Assembly (NCBI RefSeq): GCF_024282095.1
Contig: NZ_JAMWZS010000031.1
Span: 1 to 37,305, forward strand
Reading direction: 5' to 3'
DNA length: 37,305 nt
From: Nitrosomonas sp.
Lineage (GTDB): Bacteria > Pseudomonadota > Gammaproteobacteria > Burkholderiales > Nitrosomonadaceae
Shown here in pieces: positions 25,163 through 34,566 of the stretch (position 1 is its first letter; each line of letters opens with the position of its first letter). The notes under the pieces were generated by a model. That model saw only the letters and a program-made list of their open reading frames with translations. It did not search any database and was not told where the DNA came from. The position numbers and the translations under genes were made by a program.

Positions 25163-25591
25163 ATTATAAATCTTACGGCAACACAATCCGCAGATTCCGG
25201 CAGATTGCCTTCCACTATCAGCCAAATTGCACTAACGCGCATACTAAATTTTGAATCAAAGAAATCTTAATTGCAGATATTCCTTTTTAAGGACTCATGT
25301 TTGTTATTGATTTTAGATTGAGTACTTCAAACACCGCCACAAAATAAGCTGAAGAATGATAAATATCAGTATCTCAAATTCTTAGTGTGCCCCCATTACT
25401 GTAGAATCAGGCTTCCAATGCAAGATCATGGATTCAACCAGAAGATAATTTAATGCGCTCCGGTTAGGGGCAGCACTTGGCAAGAGGTAAATGTCACATC
25501 ATCACCGTGATACTCAACAGCATCATGAACTTTGCCAGAACAGCGCAATTATTGATCATTCCGATTTCTCTGCCGCAGGATAACAACATTA
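25163..25591. other. Gene-free stretch of 429 bp before hpnN
   Basis: No open frame, tRNA or clear repeat is visible. It must hold the end of the TSUP transcript and the hpnN promoter. A TAGAAT at about 25417 could be a -10 box, but the sequence 17 bp before it (TTCTTA) is a weak -35. Confidence 0.5.
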
Positions 25592-28237
25592 GTGGAAACT
25601 TCACATAGCCGCATTCATGGTGCTTTTGCGCACTGGACTACCTTTTCCTATCGGTATGCTTTATGGGTTCTGTTAGTGGCATTACTCATTGCTATAACCA
25701 GCGGCATCTATATTTCGCGTAACCTGGGTATGAATACCGATACCACCGATATGCTCTCCGAACAGTTGCCATTTCGCGTCAACCTCAAGCACTACAACAA
25801 AACGTTCCCTCAGGACATCGAAACGCTGCTCATAGTACTGGATGCTCCTACACCCGAACAGGTACGTCTGGCAACGGAGCGCTTGGCTAAGCAACTAAAC
25901 AAGGACACTGAAAATTTTTACGATGTCTATTCACCCAGAGTAGATGATTTTTCTGCACGCAATGGTTTGCTCTATCAGAGCATCCCGGAACTTGAACGCA
26001 TTACTGATAGCTTGGCAGCGGCACAGCCTTTGATCACTCGTATTACCCGGGATCCTACGTTGGCTGCCTTTGCTGATGTACTCACCGGTGCAGTGGAAGA
26101 ATTGAGTAAGGGACGCAACCTCGAACTTCGACCCGTGCTGAGCGGCGTAAATGCAACGCTGGATGCTCGGTTTAACGGTTCGCCCAGCGCATTGTCATGG
26201 CAAGCCATGTTCAATGGTGAGTCGCAGAAGAAAAAATACCAGGAGCTGATCGTAATCAAACCAAGACTTGATTATTCTCAATTATTTCCAGCTGAGCAAT
26301 CTATCGCAGCCCTGCACGCAGCCGCAGAAAGTGTCGGTGTGACAGAGGATGGTCCGGTCCGACTACGCATTACCGGCGAGGTAGCGTTGGCTGATGAAGA
26401 ATTCAACAGCTCACTGCGCGGCATGGAATATGCCGGGATAATCACGTTCATCATGGTAGGCGTCGTACTTTTTTTTGCGATGCGCGCCGGCGGACTCATA
26501 CTGAACGTGCTGGTTTGCCTGATAATGGGGTTGCTTCTGACCGCGGCATTTGCCACTGCCGTGGTCGGTCACCTCAATGTGATCTCTATTGCGTTTGCAG
26601 TATTGTATATTGGTTTGGGAGCAGACTTCGCTATCCATTTTTTACTGCGGTATCGTGAGGTTCTGGAAAGTCGTCTCCCACCTACCGATGCCATCCATAT
26701 ATCCGGTGGCGATGCCGGGGCGGCATTGACTGCATGTACGATCACCAACGCGATTGGTTTTTATGCATTCATACCGACTGATTATAGTGGAGTGGCAGAG
26801 TTAGGGATCATTTCCGGCACAGGTATGATCATCAGTCTGCTGGTTACGCTTACCATTGGCCCCGCATTATTACGTTATCTGCCGAAACGGGAGCCAACGA
26901 AATCGGTTGCAAAGCGCTCTGTGGGTAAAGTACTCGAGTTTTCTTTGAGGTGGCACAAATTAACCTATGCTGCCACTTTGGCAGCTACGGTCGCAGCCCT
27001 GATCATCTTGCCGCAAGTAAGATTTGACTACAATCTATTGAATATGCAAGATCAACGGGGAGTTGCGGTACAGGCTTTTCGCGAGCTGCTTGCGGAACCC
27101 GATCATTCACCTTGGCACATCGTTGTGTTGGCTGATAATCTTCAGGAAACAGAACGCTTGGCACAGCGACTGACCGAACTTCCTGAAGTCAACAAGGTGG
27201 TTACGATCTTGGATTTTGTGCCCACGGAACAGGAGGAGAAATTCTCCCTTATCAAGGAAATGGCGCTTACAGTAGGGCCGATCTCGACCGCAACACAAGT
27301 TCAAATGACGAATGATGTCTTGGCGCAGCAGCAAAAAGCACTGAATGCGCTCGCTGCGGCATTAGATCGATTTGCTGCCGAACATCCCGATCACTCTGCT
27401 GCTGTCACCGCACGCACATTACAATCATCGCTGATTGCCTTATTCGCTCAACTCGATAGGGTTGGTAACGACGAGAAAAATAAACTGCTGCATGCGGTGG
27501 AAGAGGATCTGCTCGCAATGTTACCACTGGCTTTGCAGAGTCTGCGCACCGCTACTGAGGCCGCTCCTTTCGGCGAGGAAGACTTGCCCGTCGCGTTAAG
27601 CGAGCGTTGGCATAGTCAAACAGGAGAGTACCGCTTGGCGGTTTATCCGGTGGAAGATCTTAACGATAACGACGCATTGCGACGCTTTGTACGGGCGGTG
27701 CAACAAGTGGCACCACAAGCCATCGGAGCACCGGTAGTGAGTCTAGAAGCAGGTGAAGCGGTGGTGCAGGCATTTATTCAGGCTTTCTCGTTGGCGTTAA
27801 TCGGCGTTGTCGTCATATTATGGGTATTGTTGCGCAGCATAAAATATACTTTGCTGGTATTGCTACCACTCCTGCTATCCAGTTTATTTACCGCCGCATT
27901 TACTATTTTGGTAAACGTACCGTTCAACTTCGCCAATATTATCGCTTTGCCACTCTTGCTCGGTCTCGGTATCGACAGTAGTCTGCACATGGTGTATCGA
28001 AGTATGAATAACCAATTAGTAAGCGAAATTCTGATTCACACCAGCACAGCCCGCGCAATTTTCTATAGTGCCCTGACTGCCTTGGTCGATTTTGCAAGCC
28101 TTATGTTTTCATCTCACCAAGGTACTGCCAGTATGGGAATCATGCTTACTGTAGGATTGGCTTTTACGCTCATTTGCACGCTCATCATATTACCGGCGCT
28201 GCTGCAGACTCCATCAAAAGGCGCAATACAGCAGTAA
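25592..28237 (+). CDS. hpnN: Hopanoid-associated RND transporter HpnN (MMPL family)
   Basis: 881 aa, the family length. Two repeats, each a membrane helix, a large periplasmic domain and five further helices: first TM about 20-42, periplasmic about 43-275, TM cluster about 280-435; then TM about 460-478, periplasmic about 480-730 and TM cluster 735-875. The MMPL-type segments YIGLGADFAIHFLLRYREVL and LLLGLGIDSSLHMVYRS carry the proton-relay acidic residues. HpnN carries hopanoids to the outer membrane. The start is GTG at 25592 with AGGA upstream. No other hopanoid gene is in the window. Confidence 0.9.
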   Translation: METSHSRIHGAFAHWTTFSYRYALWVLLVALLIAITSGIYISRNLGMNTDTTDMLSEQLPFRVNLKHYNKTFPQDIETLLIVLDAPTPEQVRLATERLAKQLNKDTENFYDVYSPRVDDFSARNGLLYQSIPELERITDSLAAAQPLITRITRDPTLAAFADVLTGAVEELSKGRNLELRPVLSGVNATLDARFNGSPSALSWQAMFNGESQKKKYQELIVIKPRLDYSQLFPAEQSIAALHAAAESVGVTEDGPVRLRITGEVALADEEFNSSLRGMEYAGIITFIMVGVVLFFAMRAGGLILNVLVCLIMGLLLTAAFATAVVGHLNVISIAFAVLYIGLGADFAIHFLLRYREVLESRLPPTDAIHISGGDAGAALTACTITNAIGFYAFIPTDYSGVAELGIISGTGMIISLLVTLTIGPALLRYLPKREPTKSVAKRSVGKVLEFSLRWHKLTYAATLAATVAALIILPQVRFDYNLLNMQDQRGVAVQAFRELLAEPDHSPWHIVVLADNLQETERLAQRLTELPEVNKVVTILDFVPTEQEEKFSLIKEMALTVGPISTATQVQMTNDVLAQQQKALNALAAALDRFAAEHPDHSAAVTARTLQSSLIALFAQLDRVGNDEKNKLLHAVEEDLLAMLPLALQSLRTATEAAPFGEEDLPVALSERWHSQTGEYRLAVYPVEDLNDNDALRRFVRAVQQVAPQAIGAPVVSLEAGEAVVQAFIQAFSLALIGVVVILWVLLRSIKYTLLVLLPLLLSSLFTAAFTILVNVPFNFANIIALPLLLGLGIDSSLHMVYRSMNNQLVSEILIHTSTARAIFYSALTALVDFASLMFSSHQGTASMGIMLTVGLAFTLICTLIILPALLQTPSKGAIQQ

Positions 28238-28282
28238 GGGGAAATTGGACCGTTGTTGTTAAAGGCACCCAAGAGGGCATGA

Positions 28283-28831
28283 CTAGAAATACCCTTCGGA
28301 TAACACCCAGGCCTTCCAGCCGGCTAAGCAGAGTAGCGTAAAAAATGCCGCCAATAGGTCATCAAACATGACGCCAAAACCGCCTTTCAGATTGCTATCG
28401 TAATATCGGATAGGCTGGGGTTTGGCGATGTCAAACAGGCGGAACAAAATAAATGCAGCAAGCTGCCATGCCCAATCGACCGGCGTAAAGTACAACACCA
28501 ATAGGAATGCCACGGTTTCATCCCAGACCATGCCGCCATGATCCGGATCACCCAAAGCTTGGCCACTGAGACCGCACGCCCAGATACCGGCAATAAACAT
28601 AATGTCGATCAGCAGCAAAAAATGAACCGGGCTCAGATAGTGATTAAGCAGCCAGAATAACGGAAATGCAGCCAGTGTTCCGACGGTGCCCGGTGCGACC
28701 GGACTCAATCCGGCACCACCTGAGAATGCGATGAAATAGGCCGGGTGGCTGTAAATTAAATTTAAGTCCGGTTGAATCTGAATGGATTGAGTACTGGATA
28801 AATCATCAGTCTCAGGTACTGAAGTGGTCAT
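28283..28831 (-). CDS. pgpA: Phosphatidylglycerophosphatase A
   Basis: Removes phosphate from phosphatidylglycerophosphate, the last step to phosphatidylglycerol, at the inner membrane. 182 aa, slightly longer than usual because of a hydrophilic N-terminal extension of about 30 residues. Conserved stretches are GGAGLSPVAPGTVGTLAAFP, DHGGMVWDETVAF, FRLFDIAKPQPIR and GFGVMFDDLLAA, with the acidic metal-binding residues intact. It overlaps thiL by 20 bp and is the last gene of the riboflavin operon, a conserved betaproteobacterial arrangement. Confidence 0.93.
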   Translation of the reverse strand: MTTSVPETDDLSSTQSIQIQPDLNLIYSHPAYFIAFSGGAGLSPVAPGTVGTLAAFPLFWLLNHYLSPVHFLLLIDIMFIAGIWACGLSGQALGDPDHGGMVWDETVAFLLVLYFTPVDWAWQLAAFILFRLFDIAKPQPIRYYDSNLKGGFGVMFDDLLAAFFTLLCLAGWKAWVLSEGYF

Positions 28832-29783
28832 ATCCTTGAGTCTCCAATGTCATAGTATTTCCTTGCGCATCTTTTACAATTAAGCCCTGGCCTGCAGAAA
28901 TCTCACCGATACGAGTCAGTGGAATAGCTAGTTCGGCAGCAAGCGCTGCAATTTTCCCGCGATTTATTTTAGGTGCCGTAAAACATAACTCATAATCATC
29001 TCCGCCAGCAAGCAGGCAATCGATTGCCCATGACTGCTGCAGGTATCTTTTTAATAGCGGTGAGCAGGATATATCGGCCATATGGATACAAGCCGCTTTG
29101 TCCGAAGCAGTCAGGACGTGCCCCAGATCCGCCATTAATCCATCGGATATATCGATGGCGCTATGCGCCAGACCAATCAGCCGTTGACCCAGTTTAACCC
29201 TGGGTGACGGTGTCAACAATGCAGGCAAGCATTGTGCAATCTCATCGGGCTCCAGGGTTATCCGCTGTAGTTGGTGATTGAGCGCCAGAGCAGCATCGCC
29301 TAACCGGCCGGAAATCCAGATATCATCATCCAATTTGGCGCCGCTACGGCGCAGTGCTTTGCCTGCAGCAACCTCACCTACAATCTGTACGCAGATATTC
29401 AGTGGCCCCGACGTGGTGTCACCGCCGATCAATTCCACATGATGAGCATCAGCCAGCGCAAAAAAACCTTGGCTGAATTCTGTTAACCAGGTGGTATTCC
29501 GCTTCACCAAATCTTCCGGCAGTGTCAAAGACAGCAGCGCCCAGCGAGGCTTTGCCCCCATGGCAGCCATATCGGAGAGATTAACTGCCAGGGATTTACA
29601 GCCGAGCGTGTAAGGATCTACATCAGCGAAGAAATGTATGCCACACACCAAGGTGTCCGTTGAAATGGCCAATTCGGTTTTGTCGGGTGCTGCAATGAGT
29701 GCGGCATCATCGCCGATTCCAAGCACTGCGCCCGGCGCGAGGCGTTTGAAATAGCGGTGAATAATATCGAACTCTGAACACAC
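28812..29783 (-). CDS. thiL: Thiamine-monophosphate kinase
   Basis: Makes thiamine diphosphate from thiamine monophosphate with ATP. 323 aa; motifs GIGDDAALI near residue 21, STDTLV, LSDMAAMGAKP, IGGDTTSG, DISDGL and LAGGDDYEL are all present and hold the magnesium ions. The start is GTG at 29783, 10 bp after nusB, with no clear ribosome-binding site, so it is probably read through from nusB. Confidence 0.95.
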   Translation of the reverse strand: MCSEFDIIHRYFKRLAPGAVLGIGDDAALIAAPDKTELAISTDTLVCGIHFFADVDPYTLGCKSLAVNLSDMAAMGAKPRWALLSLTLPEDLVKRNTTWLTEFSQGFFALADAHHVELIGGDTTSGPLNICVQIVGEVAAGKALRRSGAKLDDDIWISGRLGDAALALNHQLQRITLEPDEIAQCLPALLTPSPRVKLGQRLIGLAHSAIDISDGLMADLGHVLTASDKAACIHMADISCSPLLKRYLQQSWAIDCLLAGGDDYELCFTAPKINRGKIAALAAELAIPLTRIGEISAGQGLIVKDAQGNTMTLETQGYDHFST

Positions 29784-29793
29784 GCTGGTAAAA

Positions 29794-30288
29794 TTATGCT
29801 TGCGTTTTTGCCAGTCTCTGCGCTTCTATTTCAACTGCGCGCAACTGAACGGCCAATTTATCCAGTACGCCATTCACATACTTATAACCATCACTACCGC
29901 CGTAAGTTCTGGCCAATTCTATCGCTTCATTGATAATTGCCCGGTAAGGAATTTCCAGATGATGGATTAATTCAAAAGTACTCAGCAATAAAATGGCGAG
30001 CTCTACCGGACTCAATTCATGCAGAGGACGATCCAAACAAGGCTGGATATGTGTGCCGAGCCCTTCAACATCCTGCAATACACCGTGTAGCAAGCGGGAA
30101 AAATGTTTTTCATCGACGTGCTTAAATTCGTCGGATTCGCGTAGTTGCTGTTCAATAAAACTCGCTGTGCCGCCAGCAATTTTCCATTGGTAGATGCCCT
30201 GTAATACAAATTCTCGCGCAATCCGGCGGCGGCTTTTGTGTTTATCCATTTTCTTGTCCAGGGTAGTTTCTGGTAACACAGTCATCAT
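29794..30288 (-). CDS. nusB: Transcription antitermination factor NusB
   Basis: 164 aa. Binds boxA RNA with S10 (NusE) in rRNA antitermination. Recognised from [20 protein letters not shown] near the N-terminus, the [20 protein letters not shown] helix and [20 protein letters not shown]. It overlaps ribH by 4 bp (ATGA); the first ATG at 30288 is used here, though a start at the second Met or a little inside is possible because the N-terminal 12 residues are not conserved. Confidence 0.95.
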   Translation of the reverse strand: MMTVLPETTLDKKMDKHKSRRRIAREFVLQGIYQWKIAGGTASFIEQQLRESDEFKHVDEKHFSRLLHGVLQDVEGLGTHIQPCLDRPLHELSPVELAILLLSTFELIHHLEIPYRAIINEAIELARTYGGSDGYKYVNGVLDKLAVQLRAVEIEAQRLAKTQA

Positions 30289-30767
30289 AAGGCGATTTCA
30301 TCAATTTTTATTTGTAAATTGGCCATTTCCAGTGCGGCGTGGGCAGCCTCGATTCCTTTCTGGCTCATGCGGGCAATGGCCTGATCATCGTTATCAGTCG
30401 TCAATATGCCATTAGCGATGGGAATTTCCACATCAATCTGCACCATCATCAAGCCGCGCGCAGATTCGTTAGCAACCACCTCAAAATGATACGTATCGCC
30501 ACGAATGACTGCACCCAACGCAATCAGTGCATCAAACTGATCGGATACCGCCATTCTTTTCAGTGCCAATGGGATTTCCAAAGCGCCCGGTACGGTGACA
30601 AGCAGTATATTGGAATCCTGCACGCCGTTTTTCTTGAGCTCCGCTGTACAGGCGCTGAGCAGCCCTTCCCCGATATCAATATTGAAGCGGCTCATGACAA
30701 TGCCGATGCGCAAGTCAGCGCCATCCAGGTTGGGTTCAAATTCAAGAATATCGTCATAGTACGGCAT
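30285..30767 (-). CDS. ribH: 6,7-dimethyl-8-ribityllumazine synthase
   Basis: Condenses the ribityl pyrimidine with dihydroxybutanone phosphate to give lumazine, the riboflavin precursor. 160 aa. Motifs SRFN (substrate site), [28 protein letters not shown] with the catalytic His, and [11 protein letters not shown] are intact. CGGAG lies 6 nt before the ATG. It follows ribBA after 63 bp. Confidence 0.96.
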   Translation of the reverse strand: MPYYDDILEFEPNLDGADLRIGIVMSRFNIDIGEGLLSACTAELKKNGVQDSNILLVTVPGALEIPLALKRMAVSDQFDALIALGAVIRGDTYHFEVVANESARGLMMVQIDVEIPIANGILTTDNDDQAIARMSQKGIEAAHAALEMANLQIKIDEIAL

Positions 30768-30830
30768 GTCTAACTCCGGTAAGTGTATTGATTGACAGCG
30801 ATCATTTCTTGATCGATCAAAATTTAAAGT

Positions 30831-31931
30831 TTATTGCTTACAAGTTTCCGCGTAACTGGTTACTTCCAAACCGAATCCTGTCACGCTGGGCATTTTTCTG
30901 GGTGTTGCCATGAGCCGCATTTTTCCTACGTTCAGATCTTTCAGGATCTGCGCGCCAATGCCATGATTACGCAGATCCGGCTTGATAGCGCCAGGGAAAT
31001 GCGGCTCATAACAATGAATGCGCTCAATCAATTTGGCTGAGCTTTCTTTGCGATGCAGTAGGACAATCACGCCCTGGCCTGTTTCGGCAATCAATTTCAT
31101 CGCATCGTGGATGCTCCAGGAATGCGTAGTATCCTGCATATCCAGCAGATCAATGACCGACAATGGCTCATGTACACGTACCAATGTTTCGGTTGCCGGG
31201 TTGATCTCGCCTTTCACCAAAGCCAAATGGGTGGTATTGGCGATGTCATCACGATAGGCTGTCAGCAGAAATTCACCATACAATGTTTGAATAGCCCGTT
31301 CAGCGACGCGCGTTACCAGACTTTCAGTCTGGCTGCGATATTGAATCAGATCCGCTATTGCGCCAATTTTGAGCTGGTGCTTGCGCGCAAACTCCATTAA
31401 ATCAGGCAACCGCGCCATACTGCCATCTTCCTTCAGAATTTCACAAATCACCGAGGCTGCTGTCACGCCAGCCATGCGGGCTAAATCGCACCCTGCCTCG
31501 GTGTGACCGGCGCGCACCAAGACCCCGCCTTTTTGTGCCATCAATGGAAAAATATGTCCTGGCTGCACGATATCCTGCGGCTTGGCATCCGCTTTAACGG
31601 CCACTTGAATGGTACGTGCGCGATCGGCCGCAGAAATGCCTGTGGTGACACCGCTGGCTGCTTCAATGGAAAGCGTAAAATTGGTTCCTAAGGGGGCGCG
31701 ATTAGCGGATACCATTAAGGGCAAATCCAGTTGATGGCATCTTTCTTCAGTCAGCGTCAAACAAATCAGTCCGCGACCGTGAGTAGCCATAAAATTGATG
31801 GCTTCCGCTGTGACAAAATCGGCTGCGAGAACCAAATCCCCCTCATTCTCGCGGTCTTCTTCATCGACCAGAATCACCATTTTGCCGCGCTTAAGTTCGG
31901 CAATAATATCCTGGATGGCACTGATTTTCAT
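30831..31931 (-). CDS. ribB: RibBA-type protein: active DHBP synthase with degenerate GTP cyclohydrolase II domain
   Basis: 366 aa. Residues 1-200 are 3,4-dihydroxy-2-butanone 4-phosphate synthase, with DEEDRENEGDL, ATHGRGLICL, SIEAASGVTTGISAADRA, PGHIFPL and HTEAGCDLARMA carrying the metal and catalytic residues. The C-terminal 165 residues have the length and outline of GTP cyclohydrolase II (RVAERAIQTLYGEF, LVRVHEP..., NHGIGAQILKDLNV) but lack the three zinc Cys residues normally found after VRVH (CLTGD...CDCG), so this half should not open GTP. A separate ribA is expected elsewhere. It lies between ribE and ribH, as in other betaproteobacteria. Confidence 0.93.
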   Translation of the reverse strand: MKISAIQDIIAELKRGKMVILVDEEDRENEGDLVLAADFVTAEAINFMATHGRGLICLTLTEERCHQLDLPLMVSANRAPLGTNFTLSIEAASGVTTGISAADRARTIQVAVKADAKPQDIVQPGHIFPLMAQKGGVLVRAGHTEAGCDLARMAGVTAASVICEILKEDGSMARLPDLMEFARKHQLKIGAIADLIQYRSQTESLVTRVAERAIQTLYGEFLLTAYRDDIANTTHLALVKGEINPATETLVRVHEPLSVIDLLDMQDTTHSWSIHDAMKLIAETGQGVIVLLHRKESSAKLIERIHCYEPHFPGAIKPDLRNHGIGAQILKDLNVGKMRLMATPRKMPSVTGFGLEVTSYAETCKQ

Positions 31932-31947
31932 GGCTGCTTAATCCCGA

Positions 31948-32553
31948 TTAACCTTGAATATTTAATAATTTTGCCACATAACGCGCCAACATATCCGTTT
32001 CCAGATTGACACGCATGCCTGGTGTCAGTGTACTCAAAGTAGTCATCGCCAACGTATGGGGAATAAGGTTAACAGAAAACTCACTATCTTCAATCCGATT
32101 AACCGTCAAGCTAACGCCATTGACAGTGATGGAACCCTTATGGGCAAGATAGCGCACTATGGATTCCGGCACCCGCACAATTAATTCAAAACTTTCCCCG
32201 ATCGATTCAAATTTAACCACGGTTCCGATCGCATCCACATGCCCGCTCACCAAGTGTCCGCCTAGTCGATCCGACAAGCGCATGGCCTTTTCCAGATTGA
32301 CGCACATAGCCACTTGATCCAATCCATAGGTACAGTTTAACGTTTCCTGCGAAACATCCACGGTAAACAAATCTTCGGTCAATGTGGTAACCGTCAGACA
32401 AACACCATTCACAGCAATGCTGTCTCCCGGCAGCACATCGGTCAGATCCAGTTTTCCGGCGGAAATGCTTAACGATAGCCCTTCATTGCCATGTTCTTTC
32501 ATGGAATGAATTTCTTTAATTTGACCGACCGCTTGTATGATTCCGGTAAACAT
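31948..32553 (-). CDS. ribE: Riboflavin synthase, alpha chain
   Basis: Dismutates two lumazines to riboflavin. 201 aa in two lumazine-binding repeats (about 1-97 and 98-195), each with its own motif: FTGIIQAVG, DSIAVNGVCLTV, then GGHLVSGHVDAIG and KGSITVNGVSLTV. AGAG lies 9 nt before the ATG. First gene of the operon (ribE-ribBA-ribH-nusB-thiL-pgpA). No FMN riboswitch was seen in the 170 bp upstream. Confidence 0.95.
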   Translation of the reverse strand: MFTGIIQAVGQIKEIHSMKEHGNEGLSLSISAGKLDLTDVLPGDSIAVNGVCLTVTTLTEDLFTVDVSQETLNCTYGLDQVAMCVNLEKAMRLSDRLGGHLVSGHVDAIGTVVKFESIGESFELIVRVPESIVRYLAHKGSITVNGVSLTVNRIEDSEFSVNLIPHTLAMTTLSTLTPGMRVNLETDMLARYVAKLLNIQG

Positions 32554-32723
32554 TGCAATATTCTCTAGCCGTTCGAGTATGACATGAATGATAGGGTATG
32601 CATCAGCGAATTGAAATTTGTGTGGTGTGCAAACTGAAAATCTTGTGTTGCTGCGGAGTATACCTTGTCAACATAGTAACTCTGAGAAAATCCGCAGAGT
32701 TCATCAAAGAATCTGCTCTTTGT

Positions 32724-32799
32724 GGCGCGCCCAACACGATTCGAACGTGCGACCCCCGCCTTCGGAGGGCGGTACTCTATCCAGCTGAGCTATGGGCGC
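32724..32799 (-). tRNA. tRNA-Arg, anticodon CCG
   Basis: 76 nt with encoded CCA. Acceptor GCGCCCA (32799-32793) pairs with TGGGCGC (32734-32728), with discriminator G. The D arm reads GCTC-AGCTGGATA-GAGT, the anticodon stem CCGCC/GGCGG holds loop CTCCGAA (anticodon CCG, reads CGG codons), and the T arm is CACGTTCGAATCGTG-like with TTCGAA. It lies about 170 bp before ribE on the same strand. Confidence 0.96.
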
Positions 32800-32881
32800 G
32801 TTGATGAGTAGATATCAATGCTATTTACCGGTCGACAGGATAACTGCTTTTGTAATTCTCGTCCAACTCGGATTGTCCTTA

Positions 32882-33023
32882 GCAGGCCGTTGAAGAACGT
32901 TTTCGAGGCAGCCGATACCAGGCAAAAACAGGCGAGAAAGCGCAGTTTATGCGTAATAAATGAGCATTTTGAGCCTGTTTTTAACACCGTAGCGGCAACG
33001 TAGATAGTTTTTCAACGGCCTGC
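32882..33023. mobile_element. 142-bp MITE-like element with 17-bp terminal inverted repeats
   Basis: The left end GCAGGCCGTTGAAGAAC (32882-32898) and the right end, read in reverse as GCAGGCCGTTGAAAAAC (33023-33007), agree at 16 of 17 positions. An inner inverted repeat AAAAACAGGC (32924-32933) / GCCTGTTTTT (32973-32982) is perfect, so the whole element can fold on itself. It has no transposase and no convincing ORF. No clear target-site duplication is visible. Sequences with this end (TTTTTCAACGGCCTGC) are familiar to me from repeats in related genomes, but that is memory and not a search. It could also serve as a terminator for the CorB-like gene. Confidence 0.7.
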
Positions 33024-33064
33024 AGGATGGCTTGAGCCTAGCACGGCTAATTCAAAATCCTAAA

Positions 33065-34351
33065 CTACTCAGGTTTTTTTGTTTCTGTTAAGGCTGGAAA
33101 AATTTTAACAGTCTTTACAACCCGATTCTTAGTTTGAATAATTTCCATTGGATAACCGGCAATGCTCAGTCCGATTCCCGCTTCGGGAATATCTTGGAAA
33201 TGCTCCAGGATCAAGCCATTCAAGGTTTTAGGGCCATCTAACGGAAATTGAAAATCAAGCTTGCGATTCAATTCCCGCAGCAAAGTGCTGCCTTCGACAA
33301 TGATACTGCCGTCTTCCTGCCTCAAAAAGCCACTGGTTTGGGTAGGCGCGTGCGTCGTAAAATCTCCAATAATCTCTTCCAGGATATCTTCCAGGGTAAC
33401 CAGGCCCATCCATTCGCCATATTCATCGACCACCAGACCAACCCTTTTCTGATTTTCTTGAAACAGCTGCAATTGAGAAAATAATGGTGTGCCTGATGGA
33501 ATGAAATAAGGCTTGCGCATCACTTTTTCGAGTGTTTCCGCCGTAATTTTGCCATTCTGCATCTGATTCAGCACCTTGCGCACATGAACAATGCCGACAA
33601 TATTATCCATGCGTTCACGATAGACGGGCAAGCGCGTATGGTGACAAGTCAATAATTGTGCATGGATAACCTCATCATCCGCATCCAGATTAATCGCCTC
33701 AATCTGACTACGCGGCACAATCACATCATCAACCGTGATAGTTTCAAGATCCAGTAGATTCAACAGCATGCTCTGATGCTTATGCTGTATAAAATGCCCG
33801 CCTTCCAGTACTAAGGTTTTCAGTTCTTCCGGGCTTATTTTTTGTTCAAGCTCACCCTTTTGAGGCTTCAATCGGAACAGAATCAGCAGTCCACCAACAA
33901 ACAAATTAATGAACCATACGATGGGATAAAAAATGATCAGTAATGGCGTCAGCACATAGCTGGATGCCAAAGCAATGCGCTCAGGATAGGCGGCGGCAAT
34001 GACTTTGGGAGTAATTTCACTAAACACCAGGATGGCAAAGGTAACGGCTATCGTTCCCATAATCAAGGCAAAGTCATCATGTGCAAAAAGAGTGGCCACA
34101 ATAATGGCCACTAATGTTGCAGAAGCCGTGTTAAGTAAATTGTTACCTAGCAAAATGACACCGAGCAATCGATCAGTGTGATCGAGCAATTTTACCGTTA
34201 AGCGAGCACCACGATGGCCCTGCTTGGCCAGATATCGCAGGCGATAACGATTAATCGCCATCATGCTGGTTTCAGATAGGGAAAAAAAGCCTGATAGAAT
34301 CAACAAGAACACCAATGCAATCAGCATGGTGTGCAGCGGCAAGTCTTCCAA
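33065..34351 (-). CDS. CorB/YfjD-type membrane protein (DUF21, CBS pair, CorC_HlyC domain)
   Basis: 428 aa, the length of E. coli YfjD/CorB. Domains in order: DUF21/CNNM membrane domain (about 1-175, with FFSLSETSMMAINRYRLRYL and LLGNNLLNTASATLVA), a CBS pair (about 200-325, with DVIVPRSQIEAI and DEYGEWMGLVTLEDILEEII) and a C-terminal CorC_HlyC domain (about 340-420, with DGSIIVEGSTLLRELNRKL). Relatives take part in magnesium/cobalt export; function here is by family. The start appears to be TTG at 34351 with AAAGGTG upstream. The MITE-like element lies 41 bp after its stop. Confidence 0.9.
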   Translation of the reverse strand: MEDLPLHTMLIALVFLLILSGFFSLSETSMMAINRYRLRYLAKQGHRGARLTVKLLDHTDRLLGVILLGNNLLNTASATLVAIIVATLFAHDDFALIMGTIAVTFAILVFSEITPKVIAAAYPERIALASSYVLTPLLIIFYPIVWFINLFVGGLLILFRLKPQKGELEQKISPEELKTLVLEGGHFIQHKHQSMLLNLLDLETITVDDVIVPRSQIEAINLDADDEVIHAQLLTCHHTRLPVYRERMDNIVGIVHVRKVLNQMQNGKITAETLEKVMRKPYFIPSGTPLFSQLQLFQENQKRVGLVVDEYGEWMGLVTLEDILEEIIGDFTTHAPTQTSGFLRQEDGSIIVEGSTLLRELNRKLDFQFPLDGPKTLNGLILEHFQDIPEAGIGLSIAGYPMEIIQTKNRVVKTVKIFPALTETKKPE

Positions 34352-34502
34352 AAAACACCTTTATATGGTCGTAAAAATGGTTAGCAGCTAGGAAACAACA
34401 AAAAACCTAAACTGACAATCCGTATATTCTGGATTCAAACGAACGTTTGTCAACAGGAAAATGTACATTGGATGGATTAAAATTTTAAGCAGAAGGTGGC
34501 GG

Positions 34503-34544
34503 AATCCCGTGAAATATACCTGTGTTAATATTCTTCACGGGATT
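34503..34544. terminator. Perfect 11-bp inverted repeat between decayed gene and corB-like gene
   Basis: AATCCCGTGAA (34503-34513) and TTCACGGGATT (34534-34544) enclose a 20-nt loop and are followed on the plus strand by TTATTG. It lies just after the end of the decayed P-loop gene and probably ends that minus-strand transcript, although the T-run is better on the plus side. The rest of 34352-34566 shows nothing else. Confidence 0.5.
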
Positions 34545-34566
34545 TTATTGTTGTAATACGTTGCTA

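Noticed and set aside
32554-32723. FMN riboswitch upstream of ribE
   Set aside because: The conserved RFN-element blocks were looked for between ribE and tRNA-Arg and not found; the stretch is also short for it.
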